In this document: positions 43,992 through 53,119 of the stretch, one piece after another
Layout of the letters: each line of letters begins with the position of its first letter
Numbering within the stretch: the stretch's first letter is position 1
Assembly (NCBI GenBank): GCA_003280445.1
Contig: QCEW01000004.1
Coordinates: 1-64,000 of the forward strand
Direction: 5' to 3'
DNA from: Prochlorococcus sp. AG-363-A03
Lineage (GTDB): Bacteria; Cyanobacteriota; Cyanobacteriia; PCC-6307; Cyanobiaceae
DNA: 64,000 bases
The notes under the pieces: model-generated
What the model saw: only the letters and a program-made list of their open reading frames with translations
Told to the model about the DNA's origin: nothing
Database searches by the model: none
Position numbers and translations under genes: made by a program

Positions 43992-44998
43992 GTTCCGATA
44001 ATGTTCTTAATGCTTAAATTAGATTGAGCAGATAAGGTATAACTATCTGTTACTTTTTTTCCTTCAAGTTGACCATATTTAATATGTATTGGATAGTCAC
44101 CTGACATTATCACTAACCCATTTTGTTTATTTACCATAAGGATTTCACCAGGTATTGCTTTCTCTATTATTTCACTATTAATATTATAAATTTCATTTAA
44201 ATGTTCGTTATTTGCTATTAAGCTAGCATTTAATATTTTTATTCTTTTACCATTATGAAGTGTATAGGCATTTGGATATAGTCCTTGTATTCTCTTTAAA
44301 ATCTTTTTTGCATTTTGGCTCCAATCTATTAAATAATCTTCTTTTTTTATTTGTCTTGCATAACTCGGATTACCATTTAACTTAGATTGATCGATAGCTT
44401 TTAATTCTTCTAGCATTGACGATTTGTCTAAGCTTACGACTTGTCTTATCCTTTCTAGTGACCTTACTAAAAGCTTTGATGATATTCCCGACAGTCTATT
44501 AGTAAGTGTCTCTAAATTATCAGATTCAGTAATCAACGTTGCCTCTTGTTCAATAACTGGTCCTGTATCTAGCCCTTCCTCCATTGACATAATACAAATA
44601 CCTGTCTTTGAGTCTTCATTAATAATGCTCCACTGAATAGGGGCTGCTCCTCTCCATACAGGTAGTAAGGAAGCGTGACTATTCCAGCATCCCAGTCTTG
44701 GCAAATCTAAAATATATTGCGGAAGGATTTGACCAAAAGCCACAACTACGTAAACATCAGCGTTCAAATTTTCAAGTATTTCTTTAGTATTTTGATCCTT
44801 ACTTATTGAATGTGTAGTAAAGACAGGTATACCTAGATCTGTAGCAGCTTCTTTAACTGAGGATGGGTTCAATTTCTTCCCTCGACCTCGCTTTCTATCT
44901 GGTTGAGTAATTACTGCTATTACTTCATTCCCGGCTTTAACAATATCTATTAAATTTTCAGCAGCATATCTAGGAGTACCCCAAAAGATTATCTTCAC
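43988..44998 (-). CDS. fmt: Methionyl-tRNA formyltransferase, 336 aa
   Basis: The formyl-THF catalytic motif [18 protein letters not shown] and [14 protein letters not shown] are typical. Start is set at GTG 44998 ([16 protein letters not shown]): the GTG overlaps the preceding stop as GTGA, and an alternative ATG 33 bases earlier would run back through tldE. Formylates initiator Met-tRNA. Its stop shares TTAA with that of terC. Confidence 0.96.
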   Translation of the reverse strand: MKIIFWGTPRYAAENLIDIVKAGNEVIAVITQPDRKRGRGKKLNPSSVKEAATDLGIPVFTTHSISKDQNTKEILENLNADVYVVVAFGQILPQYILDLPRLGCWNSHASLLPVWRGAAPIQWSIINEDSKTGICIMSMEEGLDTGPVIEQEATLITESDNLETLTNRLSGISSKLLVRSLERIRQVVSLDKSSMLEELKAIDQSKLNGNPSYARQIKKEDYLIDWSQNAKKILKRIQGLYPNAYTLHNGKRIKILNASLIANNEHLNEIYNINSEIIEKAIPGEILMVNKQNGLVIMSGDYPIHIKYGQLEGKKVTDSYTLSAQSNLSIKNIIGT

Positions 44999-46383
44999 GC
45001 TTCTCCAGTTATTGACATGTCCTGAACCCAAACATGAGGACTTATACCCTGATGTGTAACTATCTGTTCATTTTCAATTTTAACAATACTCTTCAAGACA
45101 TTCAGAATATCTCCCGCAACGGTTGCAGCCTCAATTGATGTTTTCTTGCCGTTAGATACAATCCAACCATCAAAAGGTAAGGAGAACGAACCTTGACTAG
45201 CTTTAACTCCTGAATGAATGGCAGATAGTTCATCTATTAAAATGAATTCTTGAAGTGTCTTTTTTACATTTAGACTTTGGTCTTTATCCATTTCTGGTTT
45301 GCATTTACTTACAACTAACCAATCGGGAGAAACAGAGACTTTAGCTCCTAATCCAGCATGCCCTGTTGGTGTAACACCAAACTTTCTTGCAGTTGCCTCT
45401 GAATGAAGCAAATTGGTCAATATACCTCTAGAGACCAAATTTATATTTTGTGTTGGAGTACCTTCACCATCAAAACTAAAAGCTCCTACGTTGTCAGGAT
45501 GTAGACCTTCATCGCTTATGTTTAAATTTGAAACTGCAATTTGAGTACCAATTGAGTGTTCATTCATCAAACTTACTCCGTCCATAATGGAACGTGCATT
45601 AAACATTGAACTAAACGCACTAATTAATTGAAGAAAAGCCTCAGGAGTAAAACATGTTAGATACTTATTCGTTTCAATTGATTTATATTTCAAGTGGCTA
45701 ATTAACTTTTCAGATGTTTCTTTTATGCATGAGTTTATATCAAGTTTATCCAAGCTTGAATTTACTCTTATGCCTCCTGCACTTCTAGGTTTTTTATTTT
45801 CTTCCTCGGCTTTAGCATACAAATAAATAGAAGATTGTGATAGTTTCATGTGTCTATTAGCTCCTTCACTATTTATATATATCCTTTCAATATAACTTTC
45901 ATTTAATCCATTATATGGAACGGAATCTATTGACTGATGAGTATCAATTAATTTTTTTTCTGCATATTTCATAATGTTTAGTAGTTCTTCAATCGTATGA
46001 GGATCGGACACCTTTGGATTTATTTCTGCTAATTCAGCTTTAGCTAATGATGAAAACTCTGGTGATTCTTTTTTGTTCCCAAAAACGCTTGCTTCAATTG
46101 CTCCTCTCATCGCTTTTCTTATGCCTTCACTTGTTAAGTCAGAAGTACTAGTTATGCCTACTTGATTATATTTATTCCATACTCTTAAAGTCATTGAGTG
46201 CCTTTGAGAACCTTTTAACTGTTTTGCATTGCCTTTTTGTACCTGAACAGATATATCTCTACTGGATGACGCACCCATGTCCCATTTTGTAATTTTAGAC
46301 TCATGACTATATTTTGTTAGAAGACTATTCAATAACAATGGATCTAATTCGCCGATCTTATGATTAGTAATTGAATTGTTCAT
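44995..46383 (-). CDS. tldE: TldE/PmbA-family protein, 462 aa
   Basis: It matches the TldD/E fold: the [11 protein letters not shown] helix, [20 protein letters not shown] and a Gly-rich C-terminal half with [20 protein letters not shown]. The HExxxH motif is absent, as expected for the non-catalytic TldE partner. TldD/TldE form a heterodimeric metalloprotease that degrades flexible peptides or processes modified ones. Starts two bases after tldD and ends in a GTGA overlap with fmt, so the run tldD-tldE-fmt is one operon. Confidence 0.93.
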   Translation of the reverse strand: MNNSITNHKIGELDPLLLNSLLTKYSHESKITKWDMGASSSRDISVQVQKGNAKQLKGSQRHSMTLRVWNKYNQVGITSTSDLTSEGIRKAMRGAIEASVFGNKKESPEFSSLAKAELAEINPKVSDPHTIEELLNIMKYAEKKLIDTHQSIDSVPYNGLNESYIERIYINSEGANRHMKLSQSSIYLYAKAEEENKKPRSAGGIRVNSSLDKLDINSCIKETSEKLISHLKYKSIETNKYLTCFTPEAFLQLISAFSSMFNARSIMDGVSLMNEHSIGTQIAVSNLNISDEGLHPDNVGAFSFDGEGTPTQNINLVSRGILTNLLHSEATARKFGVTPTGHAGLGAKVSVSPDWLVVSKCKPEMDKDQSLNVKKTLQEFILIDELSAIHSGVKASQGSFSLPFDGWIVSNGKKTSIEAATVAGDILNVLKSIVKIENEQIVTHQGISPHVWVQDMSITGEA

Positions 46384-46385
46384 TT

Positions 46386-47831
46386 TTACCTTCCTCCTAC
46401 AGTTATTGAATCAACTTTTATATGTGGTTGACCTACAGTGACGTTTACACTTCCACTTACAGACCCACAAAAACCAGCTGCAAGATCAAGATCATCGGCA
46501 CACATAGATATTCTTGGTAGTATTTCTTTTGCTTCACCGATTAATGTTGCACCCTTAACTGGCTTATCAAGTTTTCCATTCTTTATTAAATACCCCTCCT
46601 CAACTGAGAAGTTAAATTGACCTGTTGGTCCTACGCTACCTCCACCCATCGATTTACAATAAAGTCCTTCATCAACACTTTTAATTAATTCTTCAGGTGT
46701 GAAATTACCTTGCTTTATATATGTATTTCTCATACGACTAGCAGCAGCAAATGAGAAATTTTGCCTCCTACCACTCCCTGTTCTTGGATGGCCTGTTCTT
46801 AAAGAGCCTGCTCTATCTGATAGAAATTTTTTTAATATCCCATTTTCAATAAGTAAAGTATTTTGTGGTTCCATTCCCTCATCATCCATTGATAGTGATC
46901 CAAATGCATGATTTGAAAGACCTTCATCAACAGCACTTACAGCCTTATGCGCGATTTGCTTATTAATAGAGTCATGAAAAGGGGATGTTCCTCTTTCTAA
47001 TTGAGTCGTTTCGAGAAGGTGGCCACAAGCTTCATGGAATATGACTCCTCCAAACTTATTGGCAAGAACGACAGGCATTTGACCAGCTTCAACATATTCT
47101 GCGTAAAGCATCTTCTGAGCACTTTCATTTAATTCATAAGCACTTTTATCGATTTCCCAATTTCTTAAATCGTCAGTATTGCCTGAACTGCCATATCTTC
47201 TAGCAGAAGTCGACCTGTTTTTGCCTTGTTGTGCTATTACATTTACTCCAACAGTTTGATGAAGACGGATGTCTCTGGCAAATATTCCATCTGAAGCAGC
47301 GACGAGGACTTCTTGCCAATTCCTTGAATAACTAGCTCTTCTGACTTGTAGATTTTTATTTTTACCAGCGAGTGATTTGGTCGCTTCTAACAGTTTGATA
47401 GTTGATTCCTCGAGATCTGGTGAAAGATTTAACCAATCATTTTTTTTTGTACCAAAATCCTTCATATCTGACAAACCATCAAATCTATCTCTATTTATTG
47501 TTGCAGTTACAAGACCTAACATCCCTAACGCTTGATTCAGAGCAAATAGAAGACCAGCTTTGGTGAGATCGTTTGTGCTTACAAAACCGTCTTTTTTTCC
47601 AAGAAATACTCTAATTCCAGCTCCAATACCAAAAGAGGGGCTTACATTTGAAATATCATCTTGTTCAGCCAGAAGGGATATGTTGTCAGATTTCTCTATA
47701 AAGATTTCAACAAGGTCTGCCCCTGCGGCTTTGCCCAGAGCTAATAGATCTTCAATTTGTGGTTTTAATGTTTCGTCAAATGTATGAAATAATAAATTTT
47801 CATTTTGTTTAGCTAGTAATGAGTTAGTCAA
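46386..47831 (-). CDS. tldD: TldD metalloprotease subunit, 481 aa
   Basis: The catalytic HEACGH (266-271) lies in VIFHEACGHLLETTQL, and MGGGSVGPTGQFNFSVEEGY at the C-terminal end is diagnostic. Together with TldE it forms a membrane-free proteolytic complex. First gene of the tldD-tldE-fmt run; tldE begins two bases downstream. Length normal. Confidence 0.96.
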   Translation of the reverse strand: MTNSLLAKQNENLLFHTFDETLKPQIEDLLALGKAAGADLVEIFIEKSDNISLLAEQDDISNVSPSFGIGAGIRVFLGKKDGFVSTNDLTKAGLLFALNQALGMLGLVTATINRDRFDGLSDMKDFGTKKNDWLNLSPDLEESTIKLLEATKSLAGKNKNLQVRRASYSRNWQEVLVAASDGIFARDIRLHQTVGVNVIAQQGKNRSTSARRYGSSGNTDDLRNWEIDKSAYELNESAQKMLYAEYVEAGQMPVVLANKFGGVIFHEACGHLLETTQLERGTSPFHDSINKQIAHKAVSAVDEGLSNHAFGSLSMDDEGMEPQNTLLIENGILKKFLSDRAGSLRTGHPRTGSGRRQNFSFAAASRMRNTYIKQGNFTPEELIKSVDEGLYCKSMGGGSVGPTGQFNFSVEEGYLIKNGKLDKPVKGATLIGEAKEILPRISMCADDLDLAAGFCGSVSGSVNVTVGQPHIKVDSITVGGR

Positions 47832-47966
47832 CTTTTTTTTTTCTTATTATGGCATTTGATTAGGTCAACTGTGTATAAGAATATTAAGAAGATATGTTTA
47901 TTATTACTATTTAATAAATAAAATAATTGTATTGGCTCTCTTTGTTGATTAGCAAATTACATCTAT

Positions 47967-48521
47967 TCAATTAGGACCTACCCATTTCTGACCATTTAAT
48001 CTTTGAAGTACTCTTGAAATAAGTAATGGTAATGTAGTCTTTTTTTCGTCTATTAGAAAAGATTCAACAATGCTTGGATCTGAATTTGACTCAGCTAATA
48101 ATATAGTTTTATCTGAGCTTATACTATCTTGATTGAAACAAAGCCAAAATTTTCTTTGGTAAGAAATTTCACAAAACACCATCCAGCAATCACCTCCTAC
48201 TACTGGTCTTATTCCTTCTATTAACTTGATATTGTTAACTAATGTACCCTTCTCTTCTATAGATGACTTTAATCCAGGAATAAAGTGTTTATTAATAAAT
48301 TCACTAAATGGCTTATCCTCTAATTTAGGAGGTTTTACTGGCTTTTTAGGGGTAGCAGATGATTGCCCTTTAGTATTATCCATAGCTTTTTTTTGCTTAT
48401 CTAATATATTTGAATCAATCTTTACAGCAGGAGACCGATCTGGAACAACTAAAGAATCAGAACCTAATTTTTCTACTTCATTTGTCGAATCGATTTCTTC
48501 GTCAGGTTTTTGATTTTCCAT
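47967..48521 (-). CDS. DUF2996-family protein, 184 aa
   Basis: The N-terminal 65 residues are low-complexity, Lys, Pro and Asp-rich (ATPKKPVKPPKLEDKPF). The DUF2996 core follows: EFINKHFIPGLKSSIEEKG, then GGDCWMVFCEISYQRKFWLC and the ending LISRVLQRLNGQKWVGPN. Found in cyanobacteria and plants. Function unknown. Precedes nothing closely; starts about 70 bases after the leftward 48594-49139 gene. Confidence 0.85.
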   Translation of the reverse strand: MENQKPDEEIDSTNEVEKLGSDSLVVPDRSPAVKIDSNILDKQKKAMDNTKGQSSATPKKPVKPPKLEDKPFSEFINKHFIPGLKSSIEEKGTLVNNIKLIEGIRPVVGGDCWMVFCEISYQRKFWLCFNQDSISSDKTILLAESNSDPSIVESFLIDEKKTTLPLLISRVLQRLNGQKWVGPN

Positions 48522-48593
48522 ATCTTTATTTTAGCAAATCTATTATCAAGATTGTCTAGATATTTTTGATTAAATATATTGTTTATTTCTTGT

Positions 48594-49139
48594 TTACCAG
48601 TAAAAATAAGATTCATCATTCCAATCACTAGAAATTGAGTTAACCTGATTGATAGTTTCATCTTCCCTCGTTGGTTCATCGTATTGCTCTTCAAATTCAT
48701 AAGATCCATCGTATTGAATATTATTATTAGTACTTATAAAACTCTCCTTAGTTCTATCTTTTCTTCCTATTACTCTAAAATTTGCGTTAATTGTAGGTGA
48801 TGGATCATTAATATCTCTTTCAATTAAAGTATTATCGTATGACATGTTTTTATTGTATTTATGCTCATTATTTATTTCGTCTTCGCTTTCGTCTTTAAAT
48901 TTTAGCTTTTCATATGGTGCGGCCTTATTTACTCTTGAAATATTAGTTGTAAAAAGATAAGAGAGTATAAAGCCTGATGTGGTTGATATCGCAATATATG
49001 TTCCTAATGATAATGATGGTGTATCCCAGATTAGTATTCTTAATTTTGTATATTCCTTTTGATTACGTATGCTTAGACAAAGAATTAAAAGTAATGTAGC
49101 AAAAAAAGGAGATGTTCTTATTAATGAATTAACTTTCAT
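48594..49139 (-). CDS. Two-helix membrane protein with LapA-like N-terminus, 181 aa
   Basis: The start is the ATG at 49139, which overlaps the ubiX stop as ATGA. Two hydrophobic helices (TSPFFATLLLILCLSIRNQK and YIAISTTSGFILSYLFTTNI) flank a short basic loop, a topology like LapA/DUF1049. A long acidic, Asn-rich soluble tail (about residues 65-181) follows, with FRVIGRKDRTKESF as the only ordered stretch. Function unknown. Coupled to ubiX. Confidence 0.65.
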   Translation of the reverse strand: MKVNSLIRTSPFFATLLLILCLSIRNQKEYTKLRILIWDTPSLSLGTYIAISTTSGFILSYLFTTNISRVNKAAPYEKLKFKDESEDEINNEHKYNKNMSYDNTLIERDINDPSPTINANFRVIGRKDRTKESFISTNNNIQYDGSYEFEEQYDEPTREDETINQVNSISSDWNDESYFYW

Positions 49140-49744
49140 TTGTTCGGACCATCCCATCTTTTAATACAATTAAAATCCTCTCCAAGAGAATCAAATAATC
49201 TAACTACAATAAAATCTATAATGTCTTCAATAGTTTTAGGATTTGTATACCAGGCAGGAATTGGTGGAACTATTAAAGCGCCTGCCATTGCAAGACTTTT
49301 TATGTTATTAATATGAATTAGATTCAATGGTGATTCCCTTGGAGAAATAATCAATGGCCTATTCTCCTTTAAGTGTACATCGGCACATCTTTCTATTAAA
49401 TCTAATGAAAATCCAGAAGCTATTCTTCCCAAAGTTCCCATTGAACAGGGAACGATAACCATTCCTTTTGTTTTATGACTACCACTAGCAATTGATGCTG
49501 AATGATCATTCCATCTATAGCAGGTTATTTTACCTGATTTAACTTCAAGCTTATTTCTCCAAAACTCAGATTGAGCGTTGGGTTCAACAGGAATATTAAT
49601 ATTACGTTCACTCTTTGCTACTTCATAGGCACCTTTGCTAAGAATCAAATCTACTGATTGATTATTTTCTAACAACAGTTGTATCGATCGTTCTCCTATC
49701 TGCATAGCAGAAGCTCCTGTAATTGCAAGAACAATACTTTTCAT
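49136..49744 (-). CDS. ubiX: UbiX-type flavin prenyltransferase, 202 aa
   Basis: The FMN-binding AITGASAMQIGERSIQLL, SHKTKGMVIVPCSMGTLGRI and the conserved NRPLIISPRESPLNLIHINN identify the Pad1/UbiX family, which makes prenylated FMN for UbiD decarboxylases. It follows the RNB gene by six bases and couples with the next gene through ATGA. No ubiD in this window. Confidence 0.93.
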   Translation of the reverse strand: MKSIVLAITGASAMQIGERSIQLLLENNQSVDLILSKGAYEVAKSERNINIPVEPNAQSEFWRNKLEVKSGKITCYRWNDHSASIASGSHKTKGMVIVPCSMGTLGRIASGFSLDLIERCADVHLKENRPLIISPRESPLNLIHINNIKSLAMAGALIVPPIPAWYTNPKTIEDIIDFIVVRLFDSLGEDFNCIKRWDGPNK

Positions 49745-49750
49745 TTAATG

Positions 49751-52042
49751 TTAATTGTTAGATAAAATATTAATAGTATTTTCATTATCTTCTTCTTTTT
49801 CCTTGACAAGTTCTAAATCAATTTGATTTTTCAATATGTCTACTTTTAATACCCTAACATCAACTTTTTGTGCAAGCTGATAAGTTTTTTTACTCTTTCT
49901 TCCCACTAATAAGTTCTGTCTAGATCTATATTCATACCAATCATCACCCAAGGTACTTACATGTACTAATCCTTCAGCAGTTAATTCATCAATTTCAGCA
50001 AAAAAACCATAACTTTGTACTCCAGTAATAATAGCTGTTACTTCTTTGCCTATAATTTTCTGAGCTTCCCTACTCTGTGCAATAGAAATTATGTTATTTC
50101 TGAATGATTTTGATTTTTTCCTTATTTCATTTAAATTTTGAACTAATCTGAGGTTTGAATGATTATCAATGTTCTCTTTTAGCTTAGGTGAAAATAAATT
50201 CCATTTTATATCTTTCCAGCTATCTTTTTTACCCAAATCAATACTTTCCTTACTACGACTTGTAGATTTGTTTTTACCATCAGATAGCAGTGAGCTAATC
50301 ATAAATTGATTAAATATATTCCAGTAATTTAAAGAGGGACAACACCAAGGAGATTCAAAATTATTTGAATACATTTCAAAAATTAAATCATCATGATCAT
50401 AATCTCTATAGACATTGGATAGTTTTAAATGAACACCAGGAATTATATGCTTAACAAGCTTATGAAGAATTTTCTTTTCAGTACTTGTTTCAAATGCCTT
50501 TATTAATTCTGTTGTTGTTACAGTCCCATCCACATTAACTATTATCTTTTTATCTAGGGCAAGGGCTGATTTAGTTAATTCATTGATAGATGATTGATCA
50601 ATTTCTTCTTGCTCTTTATAAATAAAAGGTAATTTATAACCAACTAGATGTTTTGCAAGAATATGATTTGCAAGCCTAATATATACATCAATGATAGATT
50701 GAGAATCACTTCCATCATAGGTTTTAGACCAACCATGAAAATCCCTTCCTGGATAAGTTTTATGTAATTCACTTAATCTTTCTAAATTTGGTATATGTTC
50801 ATCTAATTTTATAGATAAATTATTATTGTTATTAATTAATTCTGCTGAATGGATAAGAGTATAAATAACTTCTAGATTATCTTTAATTGGTTTAAGTACA
50901 ATTGGAACTGACTTTGATGTTGCTTTTCTATTACATATAGCTTTAAGATGTTTTGGTGTGACAGTACCTACAGGTTTAATAATACTGAGTATAAATTTCC
51001 AGTCAGTTACATTCCCTTCGGCATTAATATCAATTATTAATGAAATCGCTTCACATTCTTTATCAAGTTTAAATTGTGATGCTGATATAAGTGATTCGTT
51101 AAGGAAGTTTAGCCAGTTATTTCCTAAACAAATGACTTCGCCTTTATCCTTAAGATATTGATCTAGCTTTCCTCCTAAATTGATTCTTTCAGAAATAGTT
51201 GGAGAATGAACCCATATTCTATTACCGCCTTTATAAGGTTCTGCATATAAAGCAGGCAGTGATGGTGAATTATTTGACTCCCAACTTTCAAACAATAACG
51301 AAGGTTGCGATGTTAAGTTTTCTCTTCCCTTTAATGGGATTTTTTTAGGAGCAATTTTAGGAGCGTCAAAATTTTTAGATATATTATTCTTTGAAAGTAA
51401 TAACTCAATATCACCTTCTACTCCGCCATTTATAGATAACTCTCTAATTATTGATCCTTTAGCTTTGAATTGTGCAATTGGATACTTATTAATCTTTATT
51501 TCATGAATTAAATCTTTATCTGGAAGGTTTTTATTAGAGTCTATTTCATTTTCTAATTCAATAGTTATTGGTATCCTGTCATCTAAGGGATAGGCCTTTA
51601 ATACTCCAGTTGACTTATCTACCTCTACTTTTGCGAGCAGAATATCATTATTTCTTTGTAATACACATTGTATTGATCCCTCTGGTGCTCTCCTTTTTAC
51701 TCCTTGCTTAGTGATTAAAACCATTACGGAATCACCATGCCAGGCATTATTCAAATTAGCTTCTCTAATATAAATATCTTCACCTTGATCTTCTCTAGAA
51801 ACAAAGCAATAACCTTTACTACTACATCGTACCCTGCCACGTAAAAAGTCAATTTCTTGATTAATAGTTAGCTTCTCATCGTTGGTATGTTGGACAATTC
51901 TAAGTTTTGTCAGGGCCTTAATTGCAATACCTAAATTATCTCTATCAAGTTTCTTTGTTAGCTTTAAGGATTTTTCAAGTTGTGATAATTCTAGTCCTTC
52001 CTCTCTGTCAAGATTTTCAAGTATTCTTAAAACTGATGTCAT
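49751..52042 (-). CDS. RNase II/R-family protein with degenerate active site, 763 aa
   Basis: Cold-shock region near GRVRCSSKGYCFVSREDQG (69-87), an RNB-type body (IWVHSPTISERINLGGKLDQ; LIIDINAEGNVTDWKFILSI; VYIRLANHILAKHLVGYKLP) and an S1 domain (VQSYGFFAEIDELTAEGLVH) are clear. The RNB catalytic stretch, usually DxxxxxDxDDA, should lie about 247-275 and is instead SLLFESWESNNSPSLPALYA. The usual SPIRRYxDLxVHR is CPSLNYWNIF (568-577). The exonuclease site looks lost while the RNA-binding domains remain. Likely an RNA-binding protein. First gene of the run with ubiX. Confidence 0.85.
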   Translation of the reverse strand: MTSVLRILENLDREEGLELSQLEKSLKLTKKLDRDNLGIAIKALTKLRIVQHTNDEKLTINQEIDFLRGRVRCSSKGYCFVSREDQGEDIYIREANLNNAWHGDSVMVLITKQGVKRRAPEGSIQCVLQRNNDILLAKVEVDKSTGVLKAYPLDDRIPITIELENEIDSNKNLPDKDLIHEIKINKYPIAQFKAKGSIIRELSINGGVEGDIELLLSKNNISKNFDAPKIAPKKIPLKGRENLTSQPSLLFESWESNNSPSLPALYAEPYKGGNRIWVHSPTISERINLGGKLDQYLKDKGEVICLGNNWLNFLNESLISASQFKLDKECEAISLIIDINAEGNVTDWKFILSIIKPVGTVTPKHLKAICNRKATSKSVPIVLKPIKDNLEVIYTLIHSAELINNNNNLSIKLDEHIPNLERLSELHKTYPGRDFHGWSKTYDGSDSQSIIDVYIRLANHILAKHLVGYKLPFIYKEQEEIDQSSINELTKSALALDKKIIVNVDGTVTTTELIKAFETSTEKKILHKLVKHIIPGVHLKLSNVYRDYDHDDLIFEMYSNNFESPWCCPSLNYWNIFNQFMISSLLSDGKNKSTSRSKESIDLGKKDSWKDIKWNLFSPKLKENIDNHSNLRLVQNLNEIRKKSKSFRNNIISIAQSREAQKIIGKEVTAIITGVQSYGFFAEIDELTAEGLVHVSTLGDDWYEYRSRQNLLVGRKSKKTYQLAQKVDVRVLKVDILKNQIDLELVKEKEEDNENTINILSNN

Positions 52043-52133
52043 AATAAAAGTGGATAATTAGGATAATTAATTTAATTTCTTTGGATTTATGTCTTTAAAA
52101 ATAAAAAACATAGTGTTTGGTAATGATTTTTGT

Positions 52134-52430
52134 TTACAAGCTATCATTATTATTTTCTTTTTTGCTTTGTATTAAAAGATTAATACCAATAATTAAGAAT
52201 ACTAATCCAGAAAGTAGTTTTAGGAGGAATTCAGGAATAAGATTAGCAATTGATCCACCTGCTAATGCCCCTAGAAGCGTAGCTAGAATAAGAGCTAATG
52301 ATGAGCCTATAAATACAGCTAAAGGCTTATTAGTTGAACTACTTAAAGTTATAGTTGTTAATTGAGTTTTGTCTCCCATTTCAGCAAGAAAAACGGTGAG
52401 AAATGTTGTAAAAAGAAGCGTTAAAACCAT
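52134..52430 (-). CDS. GDT1-type (UPF0016) half-transporter, 98 aa
   Basis: The family motif E17-x-G-D20-K-T22 occurs in FLTVFLAEMGDKTQLTTITL, and three helices follow, ending with a basic tail. This is a half-sized GDT1/UPF0016 protein. Members transport Mn2+ or Ca2+. It starts nine bases after the stop of its paralogue, so the two probably assemble as a pair. Confidence 0.88.
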   Translation of the reverse strand: MVLTLLFTTFLTVFLAEMGDKTQLTTITLSSSTNKPLAVFIGSSLALILATLLGALAGGSIANLIPEFLLKLLSGLVFLIIGINLLIQSKKENNNDSL

Positions 52431-52439
52431 TAAATTTTT

Positions 52440-52793
52440 TCAAGTTCTAATTTTGAATAATGCCAATAAACCTTGTGTTACTAGGTATATTCCTAAACTT
52501 AACATAATTATTCCTGAAACAACTATATACCTTTGCCTGGGTAAGTTATTTGCTATCCATCTACCGATTAAAACTCCGAGAAGGCTTGTAGAGATAAGTG
52601 CTAGTGCTGCGCCAAAAAAAATAATTATAGGTCTGCCAGACTGAGCAGAAAGAATTAATGTTGCAAGTTGTGTCTTATCTCCCAACTCTGCTAAAAATAT
52701 TGTGCTAAAAGATGTAATTAAAACACTTAAAAAAGGAGTTGAGTCCTTTAGATCACTATCTTCTAGTTTAGAATTTGTAGTTGGTTTAACCAT
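52440..52793 (-). CDS. GDT1-type (UPF0016) half-transporter, 117 aa
   Basis: The motif E36-x-G-D39-K-T41 is in STIFLAELGDKTQLATLILS, and three hydrophobic helices follow. The N-terminal 20 residues (MVKPTTNSKLEDSDLKDSTP) are a polar extension missing in its partner. It precedes the other half by nine bases. Mn2+ or Ca2+ export protecting thylakoid metal balance is the expected role. Confidence 0.88.
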   Translation of the reverse strand: MVKPTTNSKLEDSDLKDSTPFLSVLITSFSTIFLAELGDKTQLATLILSAQSGRPIIIFFGAALALISTSLLGVLIGRWIANNLPRQRYIVVSGIIMLSLGIYLVTQGLLALFKIRT

Positions 52794-53032
52794 TACTTCC
52801 CATTAAGCGTTGTTATCTATTTTTATGTTTATAGAACAATTACATATTATATATAACCTATAGATAATCAAGTTAACAAGTCAGTGTCTGATTTATAGGA
52901 TTTTATGCAAAATGAAATCTGTCTAAAAAATATACGAATACCTATCATAAAAAATTCAAGATCAAATTTTTTTAATTATTCGATACTAATGCCTGTTGTT
53001 TAGTAGTATGGGTAAAATTTTTTCTAAACATC

Positions 53033-53116
53033 ATGGGAAACCTATTGCCACTTGTTGCAGTCTTTCTTGCTGGTCCTGCGATAATTGCTTTGATCTTCTA
53101 TAGAAGAGGTGTTTAA
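53033..53116 (+). CDS. psb30: Psb30/Ycf12-like photosystem II peptide, 27 aa
   Basis: MGNLLPLVAVFLAGPAIIA and the ending YRRGV match the conserved end of Psb30 (IAGPxIIxLLxxRRG). The single helix and small size fit a peripheral photosystem II subunit near cytochrome b559. The match is by eye to a short family, so it is probable rather than certain. Stop lies three bases from the recJ stop on the other strand. Confidence 0.72.
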   Translation: MGNLLPLVAVFLAGPAIIALIFYRRGV

Positions 53117-53119
53117 AGG

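Noticed and set aside
48473..48709. 78-codon minus-strand frame between two leftward genes
   Set aside because: It overlaps the ends of both better-supported neighbours and has low-complexity Asn/Lys content.
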